NCBI GenBank assembly: GCA_024516035.1
Contig: CM044958.1
Location: forward strand, 44,116,303 to 44,180,302
Source: Bactericera cockerelli
Taxonomy: Eukaryota > Arthropoda > Insecta > Hemiptera > Triozidae
Direction of reading: 5' to 3'
Length of the DNA stretch: 64,000 nt
Below the pieces are notes generated by a model that was given only the letters and a program-made list of their open reading frames with translations, made no database searches and was not told the origin of the DNA. The translations under genes were made by a program, and so were the position numbers. Shown piece after piece: positions 1 through 10,169 of this stretch (the first letter of the stretch is position 1; each line of letters starts with the position of its first letter).

Positions 1-80
1 CAATGATGTCACTACCAACTGTAAGAGGAGAAAAAATTAAACTATCTTTTGGATGATCTTTTACACATAAATATTTAGAT

Positions 81-663
81 GAATCAATGATTTCAAAAAC
101 GTCATGAGTCACCTCATGAAACTTAACTTTTCAGGAGAGCCTTTAAACTTAATATGTTTTCAGCAAAAAAGTTTTTTGGGCTGATTTTTTGTTCAAATAT
201 TAGACAAGGACTTTATCTAAGATTGTATTTAATCTTTAGTCTTAAATTATTTTGATTCGTGGTGCTATGTCCATTTTAATTTTCCCCATCCATGACGTTT
301 TTCAACTCAACAATAAAAACCAAGCCTTTTTGCTATAATAAGAAAAGAGATTACTTTATTTTTATTAAAATCGGTATTATTACAAGGGGACAAGACTGTT
401 TATGATTCCTAACCCTTGAAAAACATAATGGAATTTTTTTCCTTTTTCGAAATTCTAGCTGTTTTTTTAATAGCTGCTAATTTTTTGTTAGTATTTTTTC
501 TGAAAAAATTGATTTTTCTTTTGGTATCAAAATAATTTTCACCCAGAAATGTGTAAATGTTTCCTAAGAAGTTTTGTTGACGATTAACCCATGAAATAAT
601 ATCAGACCCGTTACGTTCTTACACTCTATAGATGACTCATGACGTTTTTGAAATCATTGATTC
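81..663. mobile_element. Terminal-inverted-repeat element (non-autonomous)
   Basis: A 31-base inverted repeat is seen at 81-111 and 633-663, beginning GAATCAATGATTTC and containing AACGTCATGAGTCA. It encloses about 520 bases of AT-rich sequence with no coding capacity. A fragment of the terminal motif (CATGACGTTTTT) recurs internally near 291. No convincing target-site duplication is visible, so the superfamily cannot be named. Best read as a MITE-like DNA transposon relic. Confidence 0.6.
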
Positions 664-673
664 AGGTGTTTTA

Positions 674-722
674 TGGGATAGTGTCCACTAAGATTAAATC
701 TAACCCTGTTTCATAATTTGGT
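674..722. repeat. MITE end fragment related to 9447-9500
   Basis: The stretch with GGATAGTGTCCACTAA and CCCTGTTTCAT matches, in inverted orientation and with mismatches, the segment near 9448-9500. A weaker relative lies near 58175-58215. This suggests one terminus of a dispersed short element. Confidence 0.35.
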
Positions 723-1051
723 CTTAAATCATTATTTCAAAGATGAAGACGTGAGAGTCTTCTCATCCGATGATCGGAAGTCCTCCACCAATCTCAATCA
801 GTTTGAAGTTGTATACAATTTTCTGCCTCAACTTGAAATACCTGCTTCGCTTTCTCAGTCTCTGCAAACAGATCCCTTTGGCTTTGAGCGGACTAGAGTG
901 GCTACTTGAGTGTATTAGAGCTCAAACATGATAATGGAGGCAGGGGGTAATTATTCCTGCTTGTGTTGATCTCCGCTGCCGCCGAGATGTAAGCAAGAGG
1001 CATTCCTACAGTGACGGCGCGTAAGGGTTGATTTGGGCGACGGTAAACGGA

Positions 1052-1113
1052 AAGTCTGGCTGGGGGACTATAAACAGGGAGTAGACCCTCATTGGCTTGG
1101 TTCTGGGGGAACT
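1052..1113 (+). repeat. TATA-like repeated module, copy 1
   Basis: Contains GTCTGGCTGGGGGACTATAA followed by ACAGGGAGTAGAC and then CATTGGCTTGGTTCTGGGG. The same module occurs twice more at 2776-2855. The CTATAAA core resembles a pol II TATA box but no transcript structure supports a promoter. Confidence 0.4.
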
Positions 1114-1247
1114 TGTTAATTATTAGCCTCCTTGTAAAGACAGTGGTAGAACTGCTGAGTCATTCCTTCACTGTCTGGCTACCATCGTTCAAATAATGCC
1201 ATCCGCCATCGTATGATGATGAAACGGAAAGACGTAACCACAACTAT

Positions 1248-1424
1248 AACTTTTTTTTTAAAATTTGGGTTTAACGTTGCTTTCAACTGCATGGTCATAT
1301 CACGAGGGGGGTGTTACCCTCCATTCGCAGAGAACTCACAAACCTGCTTTGCACATTAACCGCACCCAGCCTGGGTTGGACCAAAATGCCAACATCACGA
1401 AGTCTTCGCCCCGCTGGACGTAGT
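1248..1424 (-). mobile_element. Diverged 5S-derived SINE copy (older subfamily)
   Basis: Read on the minus strand this is the 3' body and A-rich tail of the 5S-derived SINE family seen intact at 17329. Landmarks on the plus strand are a T-run, GGTTTAACGTTGCTTTCAAC, the CCTCCATTCGCAG block and CCCAGCCTGGGTTGG. The 5S-like head is mostly missing: only the region around CCGCTGGACG remains. It shares GGGTTGG-type variants with the copy at 45703, suggesting a second, older subfamily. Confidence 0.7.
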
Positions 1425-1429
1425 AGCTA

Positions 1430-2770
1430 CTTTAATTTAATAAATTGAAATTGAGAAATTATCAAATATTGGCCTAATCTATTATGTAGGTTTAAGGTAA
1501 AATAATGTATTTCTTCAATTGTATTTTTTTAAATTATTTATAGTAAAAGTTTATTCTATTTAATTTCTGTTACAGATAATAGATTTCTGTTATTTGTAAA
1601 CTAGAGAGCAATGTTGAGTACTAGCCATAATTGAGCAATTATGTTGCTCAGAAATAAAATTGTTACATTGTCCTTTAACCCTGGATTTTTTTATATACTT
1701 AAAAACCTTTTGAATATGCAATGTTTATTTCCATTTATTGTATGGCAAGAAATGTTCAAATTGCTCTATTCTTCAAAATAAGTCCACCGAAGAAAAAAAA
1801 AAGTGTTCCTAATACAAACGCCAAGCCATGAGTGTATAATACGTATTTTCTTAGATCACAACACCACACCACTACTTAGATAGAGATGCACAAACAGTCC
1901 ATAAGAGCGATGATATTATTGTTGGAATAGCTTATCCAGACTCTTCACTCAATGGTATATGGAAAGAGGAGAAACCTTTCAAAGGGAGAAGAAAAGGCAT
2001 ATGTTAAATATATTGATCTTTAAATCATAGTATGTAGGTAATTGCAGAAGGGATATATGTAAATTATACTTATTATGTGTACTAAGATTGACAATAGGCT
2101 TCCGTAAGTGCTAACAAAACATATAATGTTCCATATTCATCGTTGGAACCGCGTTTGTTTGGTTAGAAAAAATAGTGTGTATTTGAGGAGCTGTTTTATA
2201 TTTAATTTTATATAAAAAAAAATCTATTTCTCTTGAACTGTGTGGTAAAGGAAAACAGGCTATTCCTCGAGCTCTGCAAAGAAAAAAATCTGGTAAGAGA
2301 ACAGTGTGCATCATATGCAAGTGTCTACCGCTCCCGAACAACTGCACACAACTACTTTCTATGAAAACTCTAATTTAAATTACGTTTGGCTTCCTTTGTC
2401 ACATGGAAAGCGGTGGAGTTAGTCATGATGGAACACAGGAAGGTTTGAAAAGAACGCAGAAGTAGGTGAGCATTCCGTTTTGGGAGCTTTCCAGTTTTTC
2501 ATCAAACATGAATAGCTGTCTACCGTATGGCCAAGCGAAAATAATGAAAATGCTGCAAACAATACTATGCAACAATGGGGGTCTAAACATTGAGAAACAA
2601 AAGGTGAAAAGTTTTTCTTCCTGCTAATTTGGAACTTTGGGGTCTAGTTTTTGTGTTCTTTCTGCTCAATTAAGTGCATGAGTCGAGTCAGCTAATGCCG
2701 TGGATAATGGAATATTTAAACAAAAGAGTCAGTTTTGATCATCATTTTTTGTTACTCAATTATCATTTTG
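1430..2770. other. Unannotated AT-rich stretch
   Basis: Nothing supportable was found here. Open frames are short and AT-rich, with no recognisable protein, splice-flanked exon or structured RNA. Confidence 0.5.
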
Positions 2771-2775
2771 GCTTG

Positions 2776-2855
2776 AGGACTATAAACAGGGAGTAGACCA
2801 GCAGTCTGGCTGGGGGACTATAAATAGGGATAAGACTAGCATTGGCTTGGTTCTG
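2776..2855 (+). repeat. TATA-like repeated module, copies 2 and 3
   Basis: Two adjacent versions of the module at 1052 occur here. One has GGACTATAAACAGGGAGTAG, the other GGACTATAAATAGGGATAAG. They are followed by the CATTGGCTTGGTTCTGGGG tail. The internal head-to-tail arrangement suggests a small tandem expansion of an ancestral 40-60-base unit. Confidence 0.4.
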
Positions 2856-2873
2856 GGGGCCCTATTCTTGAGA

Positions 2874-3012
2874 ATACATCCACCTCAGTAGCTTGATCGA
2901 TAAGGCGACAGACTTGTAACATTGAGGTCGGTTGTTCATGTTTCGGTTACAGCGTAGATTTAGTAAAGCGAGTTACAATAGTTGTGATATCACGAAAGTG
3001 ATTAACAGAAAT
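2874..3012 (+). mobile_element. tRNA-derived SINE, family B (tRNA-Thr-like head)
   Basis: The segment has an A-box-like TAGCTTGATCGATAAGG, an anticodon-loop-like CTTGTAA, a degenerate B box, then a conserved tail with GATATCACGAAAGTGATTAAC. The same arrangement recurs at 20868, 27715, 34740 and 48028. The loop CTTGTAA would read as a Thr(TGT) anticodon loop. Copies are diverged and lack folding integrity, so this is a retroposed family and not a working tRNA gene. Confidence 0.6.
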
Positions 3013-3296
3013 ATGATAAATAATTCTTGAAAATTCAAACTTGAATTGTGAGTTTGTGGCACGTCAAAGTAAGAAGTTATCATTTTGACATTTCAGCCCC
3101 TCAGTAATTAAGAGCTCCAAATTCCAATAAGACAACTTCACTGAGAACTTGGATATGTCATTACGGTCAGTTATGTTTTCAGTGACATTCATTATCAACG
3201 TCTCAAGAAAACCTTCTGATGTGACATTTTGTTTACTCAAGGGGTTTCGAAATAGAAGGAAGGTTGAATACTTGGGGGACCCTACAAGTGTGAATT

Positions 3297-3560
3297 GTGA
3301 CTTATCATGTTGTGTATAGGGTTGGTATTTCGTATATTGTGACTTATCATGTTGTGCATAGGGTTGGTATCTCTTATATTGTGACTTATCATGTTGTGTA
3401 TGGAGTTGGTATCTCTTATATTGTGACTTATCATGTTGTGTATAGGGTTGGTATCTCTTATATTGTGACTTATTATGTTGTGTATAGGATTGGTATCTCT
3501 TATATTGTGACTTATCATGTTGTGTATAGGGTTGGTATCTCGTATATTTTGACATATGTT
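3297..3560. repeat. 42-bp minisatellite, about 6.3 copies
   Basis: The unit begins GTGACTTATCATGTTGTGTA and restarts at about 3297, 3339, 3381, 3423, 3465, 3507 and 3549. Copies differ at a few sites. Because 42 is divisible by three, several frames stay open on both strands and give artefactual repeat proteins (for example a 14-residue YKRYQPYTQHDKSQ unit). I do not regard these as genes. Confidence 0.95.
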
Positions 3561-3639
3561 GTGGATAGGTCTATGGGTGACTTGTATCTCACAATATATT
3601 GTGACTTATCATGTGTACATGTGACATTTTTCTCATATT

Positions 3640-5330
3640 TTCTATTATAACGATTGTAATATAGCTTTATTATAGTTTTTAGGGTGTTTCAAAGGTGATC
3701 ATTGTGGAATCGGCTTTACAAGGAAAATACAATGACTGTATCAATTTTATAGTATGTTTGACATGAAGACATTAATAAGAGCAGTATGTTTTTTTTACTT
3801 TCCTTATCCTATTATAGGGGAAGTATTGTATTGGTCGAAAATTTGACCTGCTCAGTTTTTCACATTCTGGACAAATCATAGCCTCAGAAAACCAAAGAAC
3901 TTGCTTTGGGCTATTGATCCGTGCGTTCGTCTGTGAATAAGATATCTTGAGATAGTGACTATTATTTTTACATGCGGCCTAATTTTTTTTTTTTTTTTTT
4001 AATGAAGATACATTTTTAGTTATCATTTTTACTTCGATTTTAGACTGAAATCTGTGCTATTTTATGCTATTTCAGTACTTCATATACCTATTTGTCTTTT
4101 ATAAGGTAAAACTTCATGTCAATAACATTCAGCTTTATACTCACTAGCTAGTTCAGTTTTTACATTCATAGGAGTATACATAGATACTTTAATGAAACAC
4201 ACATAAATGAAAATAAAATAGTATATCCATACAATTGCTATGTTGAGTCATTAATATCGGTTGTCATCAACAATGCATTCTTCACTTTCTTCCTGAATTT
4301 TAATTCATTCCATTCTCTCGGCTTTCCTCCACCGCCTCATTCATTTTCCCAGCTTTGTCCGTTCACTTGATTTCCCTAGCTCTTCCTGCATGTGAATTGT
4401 AATTCTATTAAGTAATAGGGGAACTGCTGTGATGTGTTGATGCGTCCTCTAATAGAATTACAAACTGGCATCTCTACATTCAACAGGTTTGTCCAACATG
4501 GAAGTCTTTTTTTTTCGGTCTGAAGAACATTTCGAATTTTGATTTTGTAAAAAATACTCAGTCAGTAATGCTTAGCTTATTGTCATTCTTTATTTTCTTT
4601 TTTATGTGTAGATTGTAACTGCACAATTGTACATTTTACACAATTGTACAATTGTACATTACAATATGGATTGAGTTTGAAATTTTTGACAAAAAAACTT
4701 CTTCGTACCTAGTTGTTATAGCTTATTGATTTTGCAAAGATGCCATAACTATCTCCCCTCATATTTTGTTAGCTGTATATTTACATGGGCAAAATAGAAA
4801 GGGTTGTCTGAATTACCCAAAGACTTTCATGTTGTTCCTCGCAAAATATTTGATAACATGCTATGCGGCAGGCATGACATGTCATACTGTCTGTAATTTG
4901 TGTCTGGTTTTGTATAATGGTGTCTAACTTGTGCCACTCTTGATACCGTTAAGTAGTTCTTCATAGCAGCTTTAAAAAAACAAAAAAGAGTTTTTTATAT
5001 AGAGGGCAATAATGCAGCCGATATCGGCTACAATGAGCTTTGAAACATATTTTCTAAAGGACATTATTGGTTCGGAGTAGAGGTCAATCATTTATGTTAC
5101 ATGAAAGTAAAAGACAAATTACTTACCACTTATGTCCATTAAATTGGCCATAATGAGGTTATTACTTTACCATATTATGTATCAAAAACTATTGGAATTA
5201 CAATTTCCAATGCTGTATAACAGAAAAGGAAGCGTTTCTGGTCGAACATGGAGCACCCTAACTTACAAAAGTTGACATTGTTAGCAGGGATTGCATCGAC
5301 CTTTGCGGCGCAAGGTAAGTTGAACAGACC
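3640..5330. other. Unannotated AT-rich stretch with short palindromes
   Basis: No gene or family is recognised. Overlapping palindromic ACAATTGTACA motifs lie near 4621-4661. T-runs occur near 3987 and 4508. Confidence 0.5.
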
Positions 5331-5472
5331 AGGGCTTCATTCGAGAAAGCACACTCGCTCTCAAAAACCCCAAATGGGTCAACCGTCAAATTTCGTTCAA
5401 ATAAGCTAATAAATCTGTTTAACAGTTGAAAGGGAGGGGATTATGAGAGTGAGAAAGCTTTCTGGAACGAGC
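5331..5472. mobile_element. Small MITE, GGGCTTCATTC / GGAACGAGCC ends
   Basis: The left end GGGCTTCATTCGAGAAAGC and the right end GCTTTCTGGAACGAGCC are imperfect inverted repeats. Both continue inward into a CACTC(G)CTCTCA-type motif. A third related arm, T-rich and inverted, follows to about 5562. A relative is present at 28187-28445. There is no coding capacity and no clear target duplication. Confidence 0.5.
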
Positions 5473-5562
5473 CATAGATTCCATTTTTTTTTTATTTTTT
5501 TATTTTTTTTTTGAGAGAGTGAGAGAGTGAAAGTGCTCTCTAGAACGAGACAGTTTCCCGTA

Positions 5563-6172
5563 GAACACTGAAGTTAACCAAAGTCTATAATGGAGACGAC
5601 TGGGAACGGTGGTCGACCAGTTTTCAAATCCAAAAAGTTAGTTAACTTGAAAATCTATGTTCTACTGGGTTTTCGGCCTTCTCAATGTAAGCGGGTTTAA
5701 TGTGTGTATCTTAATAGTTCCTCACCCAAGTTAAACTCCCTTGGGTCATGAACAAGAACGTAGCAGATACTTTAAACCCCAATAAAACAAAGAGTTGAAA
5801 TGGTGCGATTAAGTGAACATTTGAAGTTCGTATCAATGGAAAATTTAACCCAGCAATAAATTATTTGAAGGGGCTACTGTAACGCCTTGTCTTATCTGAT
5901 GAAGACTTGGGAACAAGGTGCTGAAATGGTGTGAGGTATTTCTGCATTATCAGGGAATACCCCCGGACTCAATACTCTGCCCTGCGGATAACATGTAGCA
6001 GGGCATTAACTATTGATTTGTGGACTAAAAGCTTTCACTATTAATTGTCTCCAGCTCTCCAACCTTGAATGACCTGATAAATTGTACAATAAACATTGTT
6101 TTCCAAATGCTCGACTTACCACTCCTATTTCTATAGGGTATTCGCAAAAAGGGTAAATACTCTCATTAGAAT
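5563..6172. other. Unannotated stretch
   Basis: No recognisable gene, repeat or RNA was found in this interval. Confidence 0.5.
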
Positions 6173-6325
6173 GGAATATACCACAGATTGGTCAGTTGTT
6201 AACTGGGAATGTTTAGATATACATATTATGTATATCTAAAAATTCCAAGGAATATACCACAGATTGGTCAGTTGTTAACTTGGAATGTTTAGATATACAT
6301 AATATTATGTATATCTAAAAATTCC
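6173..6325. repeat. 76-bp tandem duplication with internal palindromes
   Basis: Two head-to-tail copies start at 6173 and 6249 with GGAATATACCACAGATTGGT. Each contains a palindrome of the form TAGATATACAT..ATGTATATCTA. The copies differ by a few bases, including a two-base change in the palindrome centre. Confidence 0.9.
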
Positions 6326-6344
6326 AAGTTAACAACTACATAGA

Positions 6345-6383
6345 AAAGAGAACATACATTTATATTTTATGTATGTTCTCTTT
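6345..6383. repeat. 15-bp perfect hairpin
   Basis: AAAGAGAACATACAT at 6345-6359 is perfectly complementary to 6369-6383, separated by nine bases. It sits just beside the 76-bp duplication, so the locus is rich in cruciform-forming sequence. Confidence 0.85.
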
Positions 6384-7050
6384 CCTACACTGAATTTTTT
6401 TTTTAGTTTGAAATTGAAGAAATGAACAAAGTGCAATATTCTATTATCTTATATTTATTGTGAGAAAAAACCAAAAATATTTTATCATAAATTCACTTGT
6501 TGATAATGTGTGTATGAGTGAAGCCAGCCAGCCTGACAAAAACTATTAATTAATTGATTGATGAATTCTCTCATTCTGCCGAAACATGAGGACATTTCTC
6601 TACGAACTCGAAAATCGAAAGTGTAAACGTGTCCTCTCTTCCCGCGCCTTGCCTGTTCTCCTGGGTCAAGGACTGAACACTGTTTCCATTCTGACAATGG
6701 GATCCGTATCATTATAATATTTTACATTGACATCTCTGGGGAAGCAATTATTTCGAAATAAAATGTAAAACATGAGAATAATAGGGCAAAAGATGTACAA
6801 ATTGGTGGAAAGAGTTAGATATAAATATGTATGTTGTGTCACGCTACACACAGTAATGAAAAACAATAAATGATTACTACTGGGGAAACTATGTGTTGCG
6901 GGTGTCGGTTGGGTTTGTTTTGACACGATATGTATTGTTTTGATGGGTTTGTAATTAGAAAATGGTGAGAATGTTATGGAAAACCATTCCATTGCCAGTA
7001 ATGAAGAATTAGATGGTATGTCAATCAAGTGAGGTGCAGACGGTACAGTC

Positions 7051-7418
7051 ACATCTTTCAGAGACTTCATCAAGAGTGAAGCTCGTAGAAATAAAGTAGA
7101 GAATGAGATAGACACATCTTTCAGAGACTTGATCAAGAGTGAAGCTTGTAGAAATAAAGTAGAGAGTGAGATAGACACATCTTTCAGAGACTTGATCAAG
7201 AGTGAAGCTTGTAGAAATAAAGTAGAGAGTGAGATAGACCCATCTTTCAGAGACTTGATCAAGAGTGAAGCTTGTAGAAATAAAGTAGAGATTGAGATAG
7301 ACACATCTTTCAGAGACTTGATCAAGAGTGAAGCTTGTAGAAATAAAGTAGAGAGTGAGATAGACACATCTTTCAGAGACTTTGTCATGAGCGAAATTTG
7401 TAGAATGATAGTATAGAG
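7051..7418. repeat. 63-bp minisatellite, about 5.8 copies
   Basis: The unit begins ACATCTTTCAGAGACTTGAT and restarts at 7051, 7114, 7177, 7240, 7303 and 7366. The last unit is more diverged. One more decayed unit is recognisable beyond the inserted MITE, near 7742-7795 (AGTGAAGCTTGTAGGATGAA). Since 63 is divisible by three, both strands hold long artefactual open frames of 95-240 residues made of 21-residue repeats. Nothing else suggests coding. Confidence 0.95.
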
Positions 7419-7696
7419 CAGGCGTGGCCGGTGCTAAGGAGCTGTGTAACTGCAGCACCCCCAGACGAAAATGATAGGATTTTCTCAAGTACACTAGTAC
7501 TAGCTAATCAAGTACTAGCTCGTACACACAATGAAAATTGTCACACATTTCTATAATAACTAATGTGTATTTATTATGAATGTAATGGTAAACAAACTCA
7601 AACTCTTTAGATACTGAAAGAGCGATTCTATATATCCTATTTTAGTCCTGTTTACGTGGCAGCACCCCCAAAACATTTTCCCACTGGCCGCACCTG
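7419..7696. mobile_element. hAT-type MITE inserted in the minisatellite
   Basis: The ends are CAGGCGTGGCCGG at left and CTGGCCGCACCTG at right, imperfect inverted repeats starting CAG as in hAT elements. The flanks are GTATAGAG (7411-7418) and GTAGAGAG (7697-7704): an 8-base target duplication with one mismatch, the length typical of hAT. The target matches the minisatellite unit's own GTAGAGAG. At 278 bases it is non-autonomous. Superfamily assignment is inference from termini and duplication length. Confidence 0.75.
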
Positions 7697-8075
7697 GTAG
7701 AGAGTCATATTAAATACATCCATCCTTGAGTCCACTAGGTAAGGAGTGAAGCTTGTAGGATGAAAATAGGAATTCAGATAAACAGATCTTTCAAATGTCT
7801 TACAGTTTGTTTCTTTAATTTTATTATTTTCTGTCGGAAATGATTTGAAAAATTGTACTGTCTTATGGCAATTTATTTTTAAGTTTGAGAAATATTACGT
7901 AAATACGTAAGTTCAGAAAATCCATCAGTTCACCAAGAGTGATGCTTTTTTCAGAATCAGATAACCCCACATCTATCAGACTTTTGGTTGAAATTGAAGC
8001 TTTTAATTTTATCTGGAAGTCTTCTAAACATGTCTTGATTCTCTATAGCTATGAAAGCAGCCCAGGCAGTGTTTT

Positions 8076-8346
8076 TTTTTTTTTTTTTTTTTTTTAAGTG
8101 GGGTTTAACGTCGCTTTCAACTGCCATGGTCATATCACGACGCGGGTTTTACCCTCCATTCGCAGGAAACTCACAAACCTGCTACTCACATTGACCTCAC
8201 CCAGCCTGAGTGGGGCCGGGAAAAGCCAGCGTCACGAGAATTAGAATTTGAATGGTCACCCATCCAAGTCTTAACCTCGCTGGATGTCGCTTAACTTCGG
8301 TGTTCTGAAGGGAACCGGTGTATTCAACATGCCATCGACGCTGGCT
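8076..8346 (-). mobile_element. 5S-rRNA-derived SINE, young copy
   Basis: Read on the minus strand: a 5S-like head starting GCCAGCGTCGATGGCATG and containing AAGTTAAGCGACATCC and ACTTGGATGGGTGACC, a unique body, and an A-tail (the T-run on the plus strand). It is flanked by a 12-base target duplication AGGCAGTGTTTT at 8064-8075 and 8347-8358. The head matches the pol III internal control region of 5S rRNA (box A and box C areas), as known for SINE3-type elements. Nearly identical to 12239, 15012 and 17329, hence recent. Confidence 0.95.
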
Positions 8347-8359
8347 AGGCAGTGTTTTC

Positions 8360-9446
8360 TTGTATTACATTATGTTCCCTCAAAACGGTGATATCAGTAT
8401 CACTCCCCCATCTCTAGTTACAGATAGCATCTACGCTATGAGGGTGAATACGAAACCAATATTGCTTCTGTTCTCTGCACAGGCCCGCCGTGGAAGCCGC
8501 GATACATTTGCATAAAATAAATTGAATAACACCTGATCGCTTCTGAGTGCGAGAGCTCAGCGACATAATAGCGCGGATAGCTATCAGAAATGTGCCGTAT
8601 TTCTACATAAATTGTTTCCGACTTCCGTTGTAACATTTCTCCCCGTTGTGTTTCTGTGATTTTTAATGGTGGCTTTGCATGAAAACGAAAAGCACGGCCG
8701 CAATATTTCAAATTTATACTAAAAATCAAACTAGCTGAGAATATATTGCGTATTAATATTCGTAATGAAGTTTCATAAAAATATAGAGGACCTCATTTTC
8801 AGTGATGAAAGTACGGTACTTTCCGGCCCCTGTTTTCATGGCTCCTAAAAAATCCTCGCTGCTTGATGTGATTTATGGAAAATTTCAAATTAGTCCCTTA
8901 TCAATGCCGTTTTATGTACAGACTGTACAGATTACCTTTTAAAAATTGCTATTTGCTAGTTATTTATATTTATCACGGTGAACCATCAAGGAGCTGATCA
9001 TAATATGGTGAACATCTCCCACCTCCCTTTTTATAATCAATCAGGTGACGTTACTAGTTATTACTTTTCTACTAGTGCTGTAACTAGATTTTATTGTAGA
9101 TATCAGGGTTACCAGATTGCTTTTTATAAAAACCCTCATATTTATTTTATAAAAACCACGAAAAAAAAACCCACTTTTGACCAAATCTGGAAAAAAAACC
9201 CCATTTTTCATTTTACATTTTATACTTTGCCAAACTGCGAAAAAAAATACACTGACTATCTATTATGGACATATTACTTCCTCGTGTAAATTCATCCAGG
9301 ATGTAATTATGTACTACTCATGAAATAAACAATAGTCTTCTGCAGTGTGAAAAAAGTTTGACATCAATATGGAAAAGTTCGACAGCGATCGCGGAGGAGA
9401 AACGGAGGCGGTTGTTAAAAGAAGTGTTTGGGAACATACGACCCAC
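8360..9446. other. Unannotated stretch, slightly GC-richer at 8410-8720
   Basis: No open frame here has recognisable homology. The 8410-8720 part has more CpG than its surroundings, with GAGCTCAGCGACATAATAGC as an example. That could be a conserved non-coding element or simply an older unrelated insertion. Confidence 0.4.
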
Positions 9447-9696
9447 TAAGGCCCGAATGATGAAACAGGATTTTTTAATATTAGTGGACGCTATCCCTTA
9501 ACTTTCACCTTGACAACAGCTGTAGAGATCATATCTAAGGCAGACTTTCTAAATGTATATTACTTCCGTGACATAACGGAGTTGTGGCTAGCTTTTTCAT
9601 GACGGAAAATCTTATTTCGAAATACCTATCGTTCAGCTGATAAAATCTGAGGATCGGCTTAGATTTACTAATCCTGTTTTGTAAAACTGCCCTAAG
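9447..9696. mobile_element. Possible MITE
   Basis: The left side has GATGAAACAGGATTTTTTAA and the right side TTTACTAATCCTGTTTTGTA, weakly inverted. The left side with its GTGGACGCTATCCC flank is the inverted match to 674-722. The terminal match is imperfect, so this is a tentative call. Confidence 0.35.
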
Positions 9697-10169
9697 ATAC
9701 AGAAGATGTGTGAGTTCCGTCAGACTAACTTAGAGCAATAAATCAGAATGAACCCTTCAGTGCGGATCAAGTTTCACCGAAACTTGAAGCAATGGAACAA
9801 ATGCTAATATTATATTTCAATGCCGGCCGTGTCACATTACCAGGATTTGAAAATGAAAAGGGGCATACGAGACTAGGCCACCTACTTTGCTCCGATGATG
9901 TACACATGAAGTAAACGCCGAATCAATTTACAAATGTTAATTGTTCACACGTGAATTTCAGTATGCATCCTTTGAGCGACGGACGTATCCACACGAAAAT
10001 ATCTATCTTCCATATTGTAACTTATATTATTGGATCCTCCTCACAATCAGGATACTGGTGAATCCGTGGAAAATGGATTTGCAACTCTCTGCACTTATCC
10101 CTCATCTCACATGACAGACAGCTCATCTTATACTTCAGAATGAATGCGATGGAAAAATTGGCATGCATT

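Noticed and set aside
3297..3560. CRISPR array
   Set aside because: Repeats are contiguous with no unique spacers, and the genome context is eukaryotic.
3064..3650. Tyr/Gln-rich repeat protein of 163 residues and overlapping frames
   Set aside because: By-product of the 42-bp tandem repeat. Frames are open on both strands at once.
5880..5930. Second hammerhead-like word pair (CTGATGA ... GAAA)
   Set aside because: The intervening bases do not form a convincing stem II.
6666..7494. Long open frames of 157 and 240 residues on the minus strand and 95 on the plus strand
   Set aside because: They are produced by the 63-bp minisatellite, open in several frames on both strands, with no non-repeat homology.
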